Assembly: GCF_020164745.1 (NCBI RefSeq)
Contig: NZ_JAIUGV010000003.1
Location: forward strand, 1 to 64,000
From: Mesorhizobium sp. ES1-4
GTDB taxonomy: Bacteria; Pseudomonadota; Alphaproteobacteria; Rhizobiales; Rhizobiaceae
Length of the DNA: 64,000 nucleotides
Direction: 5' to 3'
In this document: positions 56,618 through 64,000 of the stretch, piece by piece
How positions within the stretch are numbered: position 1 is the stretch's first letter
Layout: the number at the start of each line of letters is the position of its first letter
Made by a program: the position numbers and the translations under genes
The notes under the pieces: model-generated
Told to the model about the DNA's origin: nothing
Database searches by the model: none
The model's input: only the letters and a program-made list of their open reading frames with translations

Positions 56618-57883
56618 TCAACGAACCAGAATTGCCCTCAGATCGTTGACGTTCGTGCCGGTCGGGCCAGGTACGAAAAGGTCGCCGACAGCGTTGAAAG
56701 CCGTCCAGGCATTGTTGCCGGCCAGCATCGCCTTGGCGTCCACACCCGCCGCACGCATGCGGGAAACGGTCGAGCCATCGGCAAAGGCGCCGGCATTGCT
56801 TTCCGAGCCGTCGATGCCATCGGTATCGGCAGCCAGGGCGTCAATACGCTCTAAACCGGCGATGCCGATGGCAAAGGCGAGCAGGAATTCCGAGTTGCGG
56901 CCGCCTTTGCCTTTGGCCCGCAAAGTCACGGTGGTCTCACCACCCGAGAGGATCAGGACCGGCTTTTGAAAGGGCCGGTTGCGCGTCGCAACCTCACGCG
57001 CAATCGCGGCATGGACGCCGCCGACCTCGCGCGCTTCGCCTTCAATGGCATCGGAGAGGATAACGGCCTCCATGCCCTGCCGCCTGGCTTCCGCCGCCGC
57101 CGCTTCCAGCGACGCGCCGGCAGAGGCGATCAGATGCACCTCGTTGCGCGAAAAGCGCTGATCGTCGGGATCCGGTGCGTCGGCCGCAGGCGACCGGATG
57201 TGCGCCATCACGGAGGCCGGCAGGTCCATGCCAAAGGCGGATATCGAAGCCAGCGCGTCTTCACGGCTGCCGGCATCAGGAACGGTCGGTCCGGACGCGA
57301 CCAGGGCCGGGTTGTCGCCGGGAATATCGGAAACCACCAGCGACACCACCTTGGCCGGCCATGCGGCTGCCGCCAGTCGGCCGCCCTTGATGGTGGAGAC
57401 ATGCTTTCGGATGGTGTTCATCGCCGCGATCGGTGCGCCGGAAGCGAGCAGCGCCTCGTTGACGGCGATCTCGTCGGCCAGTGTAAGGCCGGCGGCCGGA
57501 GACGGCAGCAGTGCCGAACCGCCGCCGGAAATCAGCGCCACGACCAGATCATCCGCCGTCAGCCCCTGGACTTTCGCCAGCAGCCGCCGCGAAGCTTCCA
57601 GCCCGGCGGCATCCGGCACCGGATGGGCGGCCTCGATGATCTCGATGCGCTCGCATCTGGCGCCATAGCCGTAACGGGTGACGACCAGCCCCTCGATCGG
57701 CCCGTCCCACACCTTCTCGAAGGCCGCCGCCATCTGCGCCGAGCCCTTTCCGGCGCCGATGACGATGGTGCGGCCTCTGGGCCTAGCCGGCAGATGATCG
57801 CGGATGGTGCGCTCCGGATCGGCGGCGGCGACGGCGACGTTGAAAATCGATGTGAGGAAGGATTTGGGGTCGAGCACGGTCAT
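56618..57883 (-). CDS. glycerate 2-kinase (MOFRL/GckA family)
   Basis: Phosphorylates D-glycerate to 2-phosphoglycerate, feeding glyoxylate-derived carbon to central metabolism. Its 421 residues have typical N-terminal IVIGAGKGSAQMAAAFE, the ISGGGSALLPSP loop, GGPTVPDAGS-like segment (SGPTVPD), and the C-terminal MOFRL features SGGETTVTLRAKGKGGRNSE and ALAADTDGIDGSE. The start ATG 57883 overlaps the UPF0303 stop by four bases. Position after purine genes suggests it uses glycerate from purine-derived glyoxylate. Confidence 0.94.
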   Translation of the reverse strand: MTVLDPKSFLTSIFNVAVAAADPERTIRDHLPARPRGRTIVIGAGKGSAQMAAAFEKVWDGPIEGLVVTRYGYGARCERIEIIEAAHPVPDAAGLEASRRLLAKVQGLTADDLVVALISGGGSALLPSPAAGLTLADEIAVNEALLASGAPIAAMNTIRKHVSTIKGGRLAAAAWPAKVVSLVVSDIPGDNPALVASGPTVPDAGSREDALASISAFGMDLPASVMAHIRSPAADAPDPDDQRFSRNEVHLIASAGASLEAAAAEARRQGMEAVILSDAIEGEAREVGGVHAAIAREVATRNRPFQKPVLILSGGETTVTLRAKGKGGRNSEFLLAFAIGIAGLERIDALAADTDGIDGSESNAGAFADGSTVSRMRAAGVDAKAMLAGNNAWTAFNAVGDLFVPGPTGTNVNDLRAILVR

Positions 57884-58383
57884 TCAGATTCCACAGACAG
57901 TGCAAGCCCGCTTGCATCAACCCCGAGATGCGCGCACAGCGCATCGACCACCACGCCGTGATCTTGGCGCTCCGGCAGCCCGGACACCGCGATGACGCCG
58001 ATGACACCAGCGCCCTTGACCGTGACCGGGAAGCCGCCGCCGGCCAGCACGTAGTCCGCGATATCCAGTCCCTCACCGACCTTGAAAGCGCGGTCCGGCC
58101 GCTGCTGCTCCAGCACCATGCGGTAAGTGCTTCTGAGATAGCGCTTCACGACATTGATCTTGCGCCGCGCCCAGTCGGGATTGGAAGCGTTCGACCCGGG
58201 CATCGCCGCGTAGAACAGCGGCCGGTCCCAAAGTCTGATGTCGACGATGATAGGCAGGTTTTCGGCATTCGCACGATCCCGGATCACTGAGCCGATCGAG
58301 AAGGCAACGCCCTCATCGAAGACCGGAAAGACAAGGGTTTCTTCCTGTCTCTTGATCAGAGCGATGTCGTCAGCAACGGCCAT
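57880..58383 (-). CDS. UPF0303 / GlcG-HbpS-type heme-degrading domain protein
   Basis: A 167-residue cytosolic protein of the UPF0303 family, in the GlcG/HbpS superfamily. The signature regions are RPLFYAAMPGSNASNPDWARRK and the glycine-rich GGGFPVTVKGAGVIGVIAVSG loop, each seen intact in part. Some members bind haem or cobalamin-like ligands; here the ligand is unknown. It overlaps the glycerate kinase gene by four bases, so it is in the same transcript. Confidence 0.9.
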   Translation of the reverse strand: MAVADDIALIKRQEETLVFPVFDEGVAFSIGSVIRDRANAENLPIIVDIRLWDRPLFYAAMPGSNASNPDWARRKINVVKRYLRSTYRMVLEQQRPDRAFKVGEGLDIADYVLAGGGFPVTVKGAGVIGVIAVSGLPERQDHGVVVDALCAHLGVDASGLALSVESE

Positions 58384-58461
58384 GTCGTTCCCCTGTCAAC
58401 TTCGCCGCACGCTTTGACCGATGGCTGCCGCCGGGTCAAGCAAGGAACGCACCGTAGCCCT

Positions 58462-59775
58462 CTAATTCGCCAGGTCACTCTTGGCGGGCCGCCCGGCGAC
58501 GTAGACCTCGCGCACGGCACGATCGTCGCCCAGCGTCTGCAGCAGAAACAGTTCCTGCGCCAGCGTCTCTGCCGTTTCCATCCTGAGCCGCATCGCGGGC
58601 GTCGCCCTGGCATCGAGCACCACGATATCGGCGTCGGTGCCCTCATCCAGCGAGCCGATCTTTTCCGCCAACGACAGCGCCTCGGCATTGCCGCGCGTTA
58701 TCTGCCAGAAGGACTGGAACGGGTTCAGCTTCTCGCCGTTCAGCGCGATCACCTTGTAGCCTTCGTCCATGGTGCGCAGCATGGAGTAGTTGGTTCCGCC
58801 GCCGACATCGGTGGCGGCCGCTATGCGCAACGGCTTGTCACGGCGGCGAAAGCGCTGATAGTCGAACAGGCCTGAGCCGAGGAAAAGGTTCGAGGTCGGG
58901 CAGAACACGGCCACCGAACCGCTGTCCGACAGCGCGTCCGCCTCACGCTCAGACAGATGAATGCAGTGGCCGAACAGGCTCTTTTTGCCCAGCAGTCCAT
59001 AATGCTCGTAGACGTCGGTGTAGTCGCGGGCCCACGGGTAAAGCTGTTGCGTGAAGGCGATCTCGGCCTGGTTTTCCGACAGATGCGTCTGCATGTGCAG
59101 GCCGAGATGTTCGCGGCACAGCGCGCCGGCCATCTCCATCTGCTCCGGCGAGGAGGTGATGGCGAAGCGCGGCGTGATGGCATAATGCTGGCGCCCCTTG
59201 CCGTGCCACTCGGCGATCAGTGCCTTGGTGTCGTCATAGCCGGATTGCGGCGTGTCGAGCACGCCTTCGGGCGCATTGCGGTCCATCATCACCTTGCCGG
59301 CGATGTTGAGCATGTCGCGCGCGTGCGATTCGGCGAAGAACGCTTCCGCCGAGGCCTTGTGCACCGAGCAATAGGCGGCAACCGTCGTGGTGCCATGGCG
59401 CACCGTTTCGTCGAGGAACAGGCGCGCGATGCGGCGGCCATGCTGAGCGTTGGCGAACTTTGTTTCCTCGGGAAAGGTGTAGGTGTTCAGCCAGTCGAGC
59501 AGTTCGGCGCCATAGGATGCGATGATCTGCATCTGCGGGAAATGCACATGCGCATCGATGAAGCCCGGCAACAGCAGATGCGGCCGGTGATCGATCTTCT
59601 TTGTCCCCTCACCCGCCTGCTTCTCGACATCGGCGTAGGCGCCCGCCGCGACGATCTTGCCGTCGGTCATCAGCAGGCCGCCATCCTCCTGGTAGCGCCA
59701 GGCGGAGTGGTCGTCGATGGTTTCCGGCCAGCGCACGAAGGACAGCGTGCGGCCGCGCAGCAGTGTCGAGGTCAT
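58462..59775 (-). CDS. guaD: guanine deaminase
   Basis: Amidohydrolase of 437 residues converting guanine to xanthine and ammonia in the cytoplasm. Zinc ligands are in GFIDAHVHFPQ (first His pair), MQTHLSENQAEI (His), FGHCIHLS (His) and ATDVGGGTN (Asp), with the SEN guanine-binding segment. It is full length. It starts two bases after the puuD stop, so the two form an operon that takes guanine to urate products (with xanthine oxidation elsewhere). Confidence 0.95.
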   Translation of the reverse strand: MTSTLLRGRTLSFVRWPETIDDHSAWRYQEDGGLLMTDGKIVAAGAYADVEKQAGEGTKKIDHRPHLLLPGFIDAHVHFPQMQIIASYGAELLDWLNTYTFPEETKFANAQHGRRIARLFLDETVRHGTTTVAAYCSVHKASAEAFFAESHARDMLNIAGKVMMDRNAPEGVLDTPQSGYDDTKALIAEWHGKGRQHYAITPRFAITSSPEQMEMAGALCREHLGLHMQTHLSENQAEIAFTQQLYPWARDYTDVYEHYGLLGKKSLFGHCIHLSEREADALSDSGSVAVFCPTSNLFLGSGLFDYQRFRRRDKPLRIAAATDVGGGTNYSMLRTMDEGYKVIALNGEKLNPFQSFWQITRGNAEALSLAEKIGSLDEGTDADIVVLDARATPAMRLRMETAETLAQELFLLQTLGDDRAVREVYVAGRPAKSDLAN

Positions 59776-59777
59776 GC

Positions 59778-60995
59778 TTATTTCCCCGCGCCTTCGAACC
59801 AGGCCACCAGCAGCGCCCGTTCCTTGTCGGTGATCTGCGAGACATTGGCGGGCGGCATGGCGTGGCTGCGCCCGGCCTGCAGATAGATCTCGCGGGCATG
59901 GTCAGCGATGCCGGCGTCGGTATCCAGCATCACGCCCTTGGGTGCATGATAGATGCCTTCATAGACCGGCTCGGCCGCATGGCACATCGAGCAGCGGCCG
60001 AGAACGGTGTCACGCACGGCCGGGAAATGCGCCGAGGCGATGTAGACCTGCGCCGAGGCGGACACCTTCGGTTCGCCGGTCAGCACCTTCGGCACCGTCG
60101 ATAGCCAGATGATGATCATGAACAGGACAAGGGCGCCGAGCCAGGTCCAGTGCGGGTTGCCGGCGCGCTTGTGCACGGTGTTGAAATAGTGGCGGATCAG
60201 GACGCCGATGATGAACACCAGCGAGGCGATGACCCAGCTGAACTGCGTGCCGAACGCCAATGGATAATGGTTCGACAGCATCAGGAACAGGACCGGCAGC
60301 GTCAAATAATTGTTGTGAAGGGAACGCTGCTTGGCGATCTTGCCGTATTTCGGATCAGGCTTGCGGCCGGCGATGAGGTCGGCGACGACGATCTTCTGGT
60401 TGGGAATGATGACCATGAAGACATTGGCCGACATGATCGTCGCGGTGATGGCGCCCAGATGCAGGAAGGCGGCACGGCCCGTGAACAGATGCGTCAGCCC
60501 CCAGGCGATGAAAACGAGCACGCAATAGAGCACAAGCATCAGGCCGGTGTCGCTTCTGCCGAGCGGCGAGCGGCAGAGCAGATCGTAGACGACCCAGCCG
60601 ACGCCGATCGTCGCCATCGACAGCAGGATGCCGACCGGCACCGACATAGGCAGCACATTGGGATCGATCAGGAACAGATCGGCTCCTGCGTAATAAACCA
60701 CGCACAGCATGGCGAAGCCGGACAGCCAGGTGGCGTAGGATTCCCATTTGAACCAGGTCAGGTGCTCCGGCATCTCGGCCGGCGCCACCAGGTATTTCTG
60801 GATGTGGTAGAAGCCGCCGCCGTGCACCTGCCATTCCTCACCGAATGCGCCTGCCGGCATGCCGGGACGCTGGCGCAGGCCAAGATCGAGCGCGACGAAA
60901 TAGAAAGACGAGCCGATCCAGGCTATGCCGGTGATGACGTGCAGCCAGCGCACGGCAAAGCTCAGCCAATCCCAGAAAATCGCGAAATCCATCAT
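59778..60995 (-). CDS. puuD: urate hydroxylase PuuD (membrane, cytochrome c-linked)
   Basis: Membrane-bound urate oxidase of 405 residues that hydroxylates urate in purine breakdown. Eight or nine helices precede a soluble C-terminal cytochrome c domain with the haem motif CSMCH (335-339) and a distal Met in SHAMPP. N-terminal family segments are RWLHVITGIAWIGSSFYFV and WQVHGGGFYHIQKY. The start is ATG 60995 (the next codon is also ATG). It is the first gene of the minus-strand purine operon, and the divergent LysR gene lies 137 bases away. Confidence 0.96.
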   Translation of the reverse strand: MMDFAIFWDWLSFAVRWLHVITGIAWIGSSFYFVALDLGLRQRPGMPAGAFGEEWQVHGGGFYHIQKYLVAPAEMPEHLTWFKWESYATWLSGFAMLCVVYYAGADLFLIDPNVLPMSVPVGILLSMATIGVGWVVYDLLCRSPLGRSDTGLMLVLYCVLVFIAWGLTHLFTGRAAFLHLGAITATIMSANVFMVIIPNQKIVVADLIAGRKPDPKYGKIAKQRSLHNNYLTLPVLFLMLSNHYPLAFGTQFSWVIASLVFIIGVLIRHYFNTVHKRAGNPHWTWLGALVLFMIIIWLSTVPKVLTGEPKVSASAQVYIASAHFPAVRDTVLGRCSMCHAAEPVYEGIYHAPKGVMLDTDAGIADHAREIYLQAGRSHAMPPANVSQITDKERALLVAWFEGAGK

Positions 60996-61132
60996 TGAAG
61001 TCGTCCCTGCCGATCGGGTGACTTTACGGTGTGGCGCGCAAACGAAAAGAGGCGAGGTGTGCGATGACTTTCAAAAAAAAATGGAAAATACTAGGCTGCC
61101 TATACGCAGCCGCATGAAAGCGACGGAACCGC

Positions 61133-62053
61133 ATGGCCTATCTCGACAACATCGCCGTTTTCGTCCGCGTCGTCGAACTCGGCAACCTGTCGGCGGCGGG
61201 CCGCGATATGCGTATTTCGCCGGCGGTCGCCTCCAACCGCATCAAGGAGTTGGAGAAGCATCTGGGCGTGCGGCTGTTCAACCGCACCACACGGCAACTG
61301 ATGCCGACCGAACACGGCAATGTGTTTTATGCCGGCGCCAAGCAGGTGCTGGAGGCGATCACCGAGGCGGAAGCCGCCGTCTCGGCGCTGTCCGGCCAGC
61401 CTCGCGGCACCATTCGCGTCACCGCCCCGCTCGGCCTCGGGCGCCGGCTGGTGGCCTCGGGCATTCCCGATTTCCACGACAAATACCCCGACATCGAAGT
61501 GCGGCTCAGGCTCTCGGACCACAATGTCGACATCATGAAGGAAGGCATCGACGTCGCTTTCCGGTTGGGCATTATCGAGGATTCCAGTCTTCGGATGCGC
61601 GGCATCATGGAATGCGAACGCGTGCTGGTGGCCGCGCCCAAATATCTGGAGGCGCGCGGCGAGCCTATGGAACCGCAGGAACTGATCGGCAGGAAACATG
61701 ACTGCCTGATGCTGCGCTATTCCGGCGCGCGCGAATATGTCTGGACCTTGCAGACCCCGACCGGGCCGCAGAAATTCGAGGTGCATGGGCCCTACGACAC
61801 CGACGATGGCGACGTGCTGACCGGCTGGGCGCTGTCCGGGCGCGGCATCATCAACAAGCCGCGCTTCGAGGTCGAACCGTTCATCCGCGACCGGCGGCTG
61901 AAAGTGATCCTGAGCAACACGCCGCCGACTCCGGTACAGTTCGCCGCCGTCTATCCGCACAAGAAGCTGCAGGATCCCAAGGTGCGGCTATTGCTCGACT
62001 TCATGGCGGAGCGATGCCAGCGGCTGATCAAGGACCTTCTGGCCGGCAAGTGA
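61133..62053 (+). CDS. LysR family transcriptional regulator
   Basis: Regulator of 306 residues: winged helix-turn-helix in the first 60 (LSAAGRDMRISPAVASNRIKELE read in parts), then the effector domain beginning GTIRVTAPLGLGRRLVASG. Divergent from puuD with a 137-base shared gap, it is the likely activator of the purine operon. A TA-rich stretch, TTTCAAAAAAAAATGGAAAA, lies in the gap. The effector could be urate or another purine. Confidence 0.94.
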   Translation: MAYLDNIAVFVRVVELGNLSAAGRDMRISPAVASNRIKELEKHLGVRLFNRTTRQLMPTEHGNVFYAGAKQVLEAITEAEAAVSALSGQPRGTIRVTAPLGLGRRLVASGIPDFHDKYPDIEVRLRLSDHNVDIMKEGIDVAFRLGIIEDSSLRMRGIMECERVLVAAPKYLEARGEPMEPQELIGRKHDCLMLRYSGAREYVWTLQTPTGPQKFEVHGPYDTDDGDVLTGWALSGRGIINKPRFEVEPFIRDRRLKVILSNTPPTPVQFAAVYPHKKLQDPKVRLLLDFMAERCQRLIKDLLAGK

Positions 62054-62143
62054 TGGCCTCGTGGCTCATCTGATCCGGTTGCCTTGCGTGAAAGCCAGCC
62101 TAGGTTGGTAGCCGGATGGCTGCCATACGTCGCGGACAGCCAG

Positions 62144-63139
62144 ATGGGCCGCAAAATGCATCTCGCCGTTTCGCTCGACATTGCTTCCGCCGCAGGGGAG
62201 GCCGGCCCGACATTCGGTGAGATAGCCGCATCGGTACGGAACGCGGAGAGGGCGGGTATCAACATGGTCATCATCTGCGACACCTTGCCGGGCGGCAAGC
62301 GGTCGACCAGCCTGTTCGAGGCAACCACCCTCGTCGCCGCGCTGGCGACCGTGACCGAAAGGATCGGCCTCCTTGCCAGTGCCTCGACCGTCGCCCATCA
62401 GCCCTACAATCTGGCGCGCCGCTTTGCCTCGCTCGACATCATCAGTCATGGCCGCGCCGGCTGGAACGCGACCATGACGCAGGCGCCAGGCGAAGCTGGC
62501 AATTTCAGCCGGCCGCAAGGGTTCTCCGACGACGATTTTCGCCGCCGCACCGCGGAATATATCGGCATTGTCCAAGGGCTGTGGAACGGCTGGGATGCCG
62601 ACGCGCTCGTGTTCGACAAGCGCGGCGGCCGCTTCCATGAGCCTGAAAAGATGCGCCTGCTCGACCACAAGGGCGAATTCTTCTCCGTGCGCGGCCCGCT
62701 GAACGTCGCGCGCTCGCCGCAGGACACCCCGGTGCTGGCGCTGTCGGGTCTGTCGGAGCCCGACTTCGACATCGCTGCCCGCACCGCCGACGTCATCTTG
62801 CTGGACGACGAGCCGTTCGAGGCCGCCAAAACACGCCACGACGAGCTGAAGCGCCGCGCTGCGACCAGCGGGCGCGACCCAGATGCCGTCAAGGTGCTGA
62901 TGAACGTCTCCTTCAGCGCCGATGACAAACCCGCCACCGTCGCCGGCAGGATGGCGGACCGGTTCCAGTCGAAAGCCTGCGACGGATTCAACATCCAGCT
63001 GCCGGCGCGATCGTCCGCACTTGACGGTTTCGTCGATGGTGTCCTGCCGGAGTTGCGGCGGGGTGGCCTGTTTCGAGAGGGCTACAGCGGTACAATCCTG
63101 CGCTCCCATCTCGGGCTCGCAGTCGCAGGTGACCAATGA
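62144..63139 (+). CDS. LLM class flavin-dependent oxidoreductase (NtaA/SnaA/DszA type), first gene
   Basis: Flavin monooxygenase-like protein of 331 residues that needs FMNH2 from a partner reductase. The family segments are RIGLLASASTVAHQPYNLARR and ISHGRAGWNATM, with RTAEYIGIVQGLWNGW and the later PVLALSGLSEPDFDIAARTADV. The start is taken at ATG 62144; ATG 62156 and a TTG at 62084 are the alternatives. The stop overlaps the second LLM gene by four bases. At 331 residues it is shorter than the 430-450-residue members, so its C-terminus is trimmed. The substrate, such as a chelator or sulfur compound, is unknown. Confidence 0.88.
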   Translation: MGRKMHLAVSLDIASAAGEAGPTFGEIAASVRNAERAGINMVIICDTLPGGKRSTSLFEATTLVAALATVTERIGLLASASTVAHQPYNLARRFASLDIISHGRAGWNATMTQAPGEAGNFSRPQGFSDDDFRRRTAEYIGIVQGLWNGWDADALVFDKRGGRFHEPEKMRLLDHKGEFFSVRGPLNVARSPQDTPVLALSGLSEPDFDIAARTADVILLDDEPFEAAKTRHDELKRRAATSGRDPDAVKVLMNVSFSADDKPATVAGRMADRFQSKACDGFNIQLPARSSALDGFVDGVLPELRRGGLFREGYSGTILRSHLGLAVAGDQ

Positions 63140-64000
63140 CCGCCTCCCACCAGATGAAGCTCGGCGCCTTCCTGTGGGCGACCGGCCACCACATCGCCGC
63201 CTGGCGCCACCCTCAAGCGCATGTGACTGCCGGCATCGATATCGACCATTACATCCAGTTGGCGCGCACGGCTGAAGCGGCCAAGTTCGACATGATCTTC
63301 TGCGAGGACGCCGCCGGTCTGCGCGAGGCCAATATCAACATCGCCAGCCAGACCTCACGCTCGATCGGATTCGAGCCGATCAGCCTGCTTTCGGCTCTCG
63401 CTGTCCAGACCAGCCGCATCGGCCTCGTCTCCACGGCGTCGACCAGCTACAACGAACCTTACGGCCTGGCGCGGACTTTCCTGTCGCTCGACCATCTGAG
63501 CGGTGGGCGGGCCGGCTGGAACCTGGTCACATCAGCCAGCCCGATCGAAGCCGCCAATTTCGGCGCGACAGGCCTCAAGCCCCATGCCGACCGCTATGAG
63601 CGGGCACGCGAATTCGCCGAAGTGGTCACCGGGCTTTGGCACGGGGGGCCGTCCGGCCATGACGGCCAGAGCTTTTCAGTGCGCGATCCGCTCGACCTGC
63701 CGCGTTCGCCGCAGGGCGCACCTGTGATGGTGCAGGCCGGCGCCTCGGATGTCGGCCGCGACCTTGCTGCCCGCACTGCCGACCTGGTGTTCACGGCGGC
63801 ACAGACCTTCGAGGAAGCGAAGGCCTTCTATGACGACCTCAAAGGGCGCATGGCGGCCTATGGGCGTGAGCCCGACGACATCAAGATCATGCCCGGTGTC
63901 GCGCCCGTCGTGGCGGAAACCGAAGCCGAGGCCCGCGCGAAATTCGAGGAACTGCAGGAATTGATCCCCGATGATGTCGGCGTGGCGCTGCTGTCCAGCT
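63136..64000 (+). CDS. LLM class flavin-dependent oxidoreductase, second gene, cut by right edge
   Basis: The start ATG 63136 overlaps the first LLM stop (ATGA). 288 codons are visible and remain open to the window end. The product is related to the first but not identical: GAFLWATGHHIAAWRHP at the N-terminus, then a FCEDAAGLRE segment, LSGGRAGWNLVTS, YERAREFAEVV and PVMVQAGASDVGRDLAARTADLVFT. It resembles nitrilotriacetate monooxygenase component A-like proteins. The two genes may encode a heterodimer or successive steps. Confidence 0.9.
   Translation, partial: MTASHQMKLGAFLWATGHHIAAWRHPQAHVTAGIDIDHYIQLARTAEAAKFDMIFCEDAAGLREANINIASQTSRSIGFEPISLLSALAVQTSRIGLVSTASTSYNEPYGLARTFLSLDHLSGGRAGWNLVTSASPIEAANFGATGLKPHADRYERAREFAEVVTGLWHGGPSGHDGQSFSVRDPLDLPRSPQGAPVMVQAGASDVGRDLAARTADLVFTAAQTFEEAKAFYDDLKGRMAAYGREPDDIKIMPGVAPVVAETEAEARAKFEELQELIPDDVGVALLSS

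Overview
The window looks like a chromosomal segment of a GC-rich alphaproteobacterium of the order Hyphomicrobiales, most likely Mesorhizobium or a close relative. The reasons are the aroA-cmk-rpsA order, an AroA of the Agrobacterium CP4 type, the TIGR02300 protein beside aroA, three-part proton-translocating transhydrogenase genes next to an aa3-oxidase subunit IV gene, and several families of palindromic intergenic repeats of the rhizobial kind. No rRNA, CRISPR array or plasmid/phage replication gene was seen.

Layout. 1-3100: right end of an integrated element (IS630 transposase fragment, HNH-like small protein, tyrosine integrase) abutting the 3' end of a tRNA-Ala(GGC) gene. 3103-8200: core genes (tRNA-Ala, TIGR02300 protein, aroA, cmk, rpsA). 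8200-17000: a catabolic locus built around basic or guanidino compounds: a ketoarginine-decarboxylase-like ThDP enzyme, a TetR regulator and an amidinohydrolase on the minus strand, and divergently a polar-amino-acid ABC transporter followed by an Ldh-family imine/2-oxoacid reductase. 17400-24500: NDUFA9-like protein, cytochrome P450, FMN reductase, gyrB and small membrane proteins. 24500-36700, mostly minus strand: pntAA-pntAB-pntB, aa3 oxidase subunit IV, a DUF3096 microprotein, a FeeM-like N-acyl amino acid synthase behind a perfect CtrA-type box, a GGDEF-EAL protein, an indolepyruvate ferredoxin oxidoreductase, a lipoprotein and a CGNR regulator. 36700-43200: an orphan LivH permease, TRAP transporter DctQM with a zinc alcohol dehydrogenase, and a TRAP binding protein on the other strand. 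43400-52300: glutamine amidotransferase (PuuD-like peptidase), a decayed autotransporter barrel, a hydroxyacid dehydrogenase/LacI pair, EamA, DUF2000/AraC, MarR, and a zinc CobW GTPase followed by a WD40 protein. 52500-55300: class III aminotransferase with a PuuA-type glutamine synthetase. 55400-56300: a UdgX uracil-DNA glycosylase that has lost its DUF4130 part. 56600-64000: a purine-degradation group (urate oxidase puuD, guanine deaminase, UPF0303, glycerate 2-kinase) with a divergent LysR regulator, then two overlapping flavin monooxygenase genes, the second cut by the right edge.

How genes work together: the 9-17 kb locus plausibly imports and breaks down an arginine-related compound under TetR control, with a palindrome sitting on the candidate promoter of the amidinohydrolase operon. 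The purine operon would take guanine through xanthine and urate, and glycerate 2-kinase could finish the assimilation of the resulting glyoxylate. The aminotransferase, the PuuA-type ligase and the PuuD-type hydrolase could belong to one gamma-glutamylated amine pathway, although the hydrolase lies 8 kb away.

No wholly new defence or mobile system is evident. The most interesting items are the guanidino-compound locus with its operator, the CtrA box before the lipid-signal synthase, the 42-bp perfect palindrome after dctP, the truncated UdgX gene, two genes that seem to need CTG starts, and repeats nested inside other repeats or inside coding sequence.
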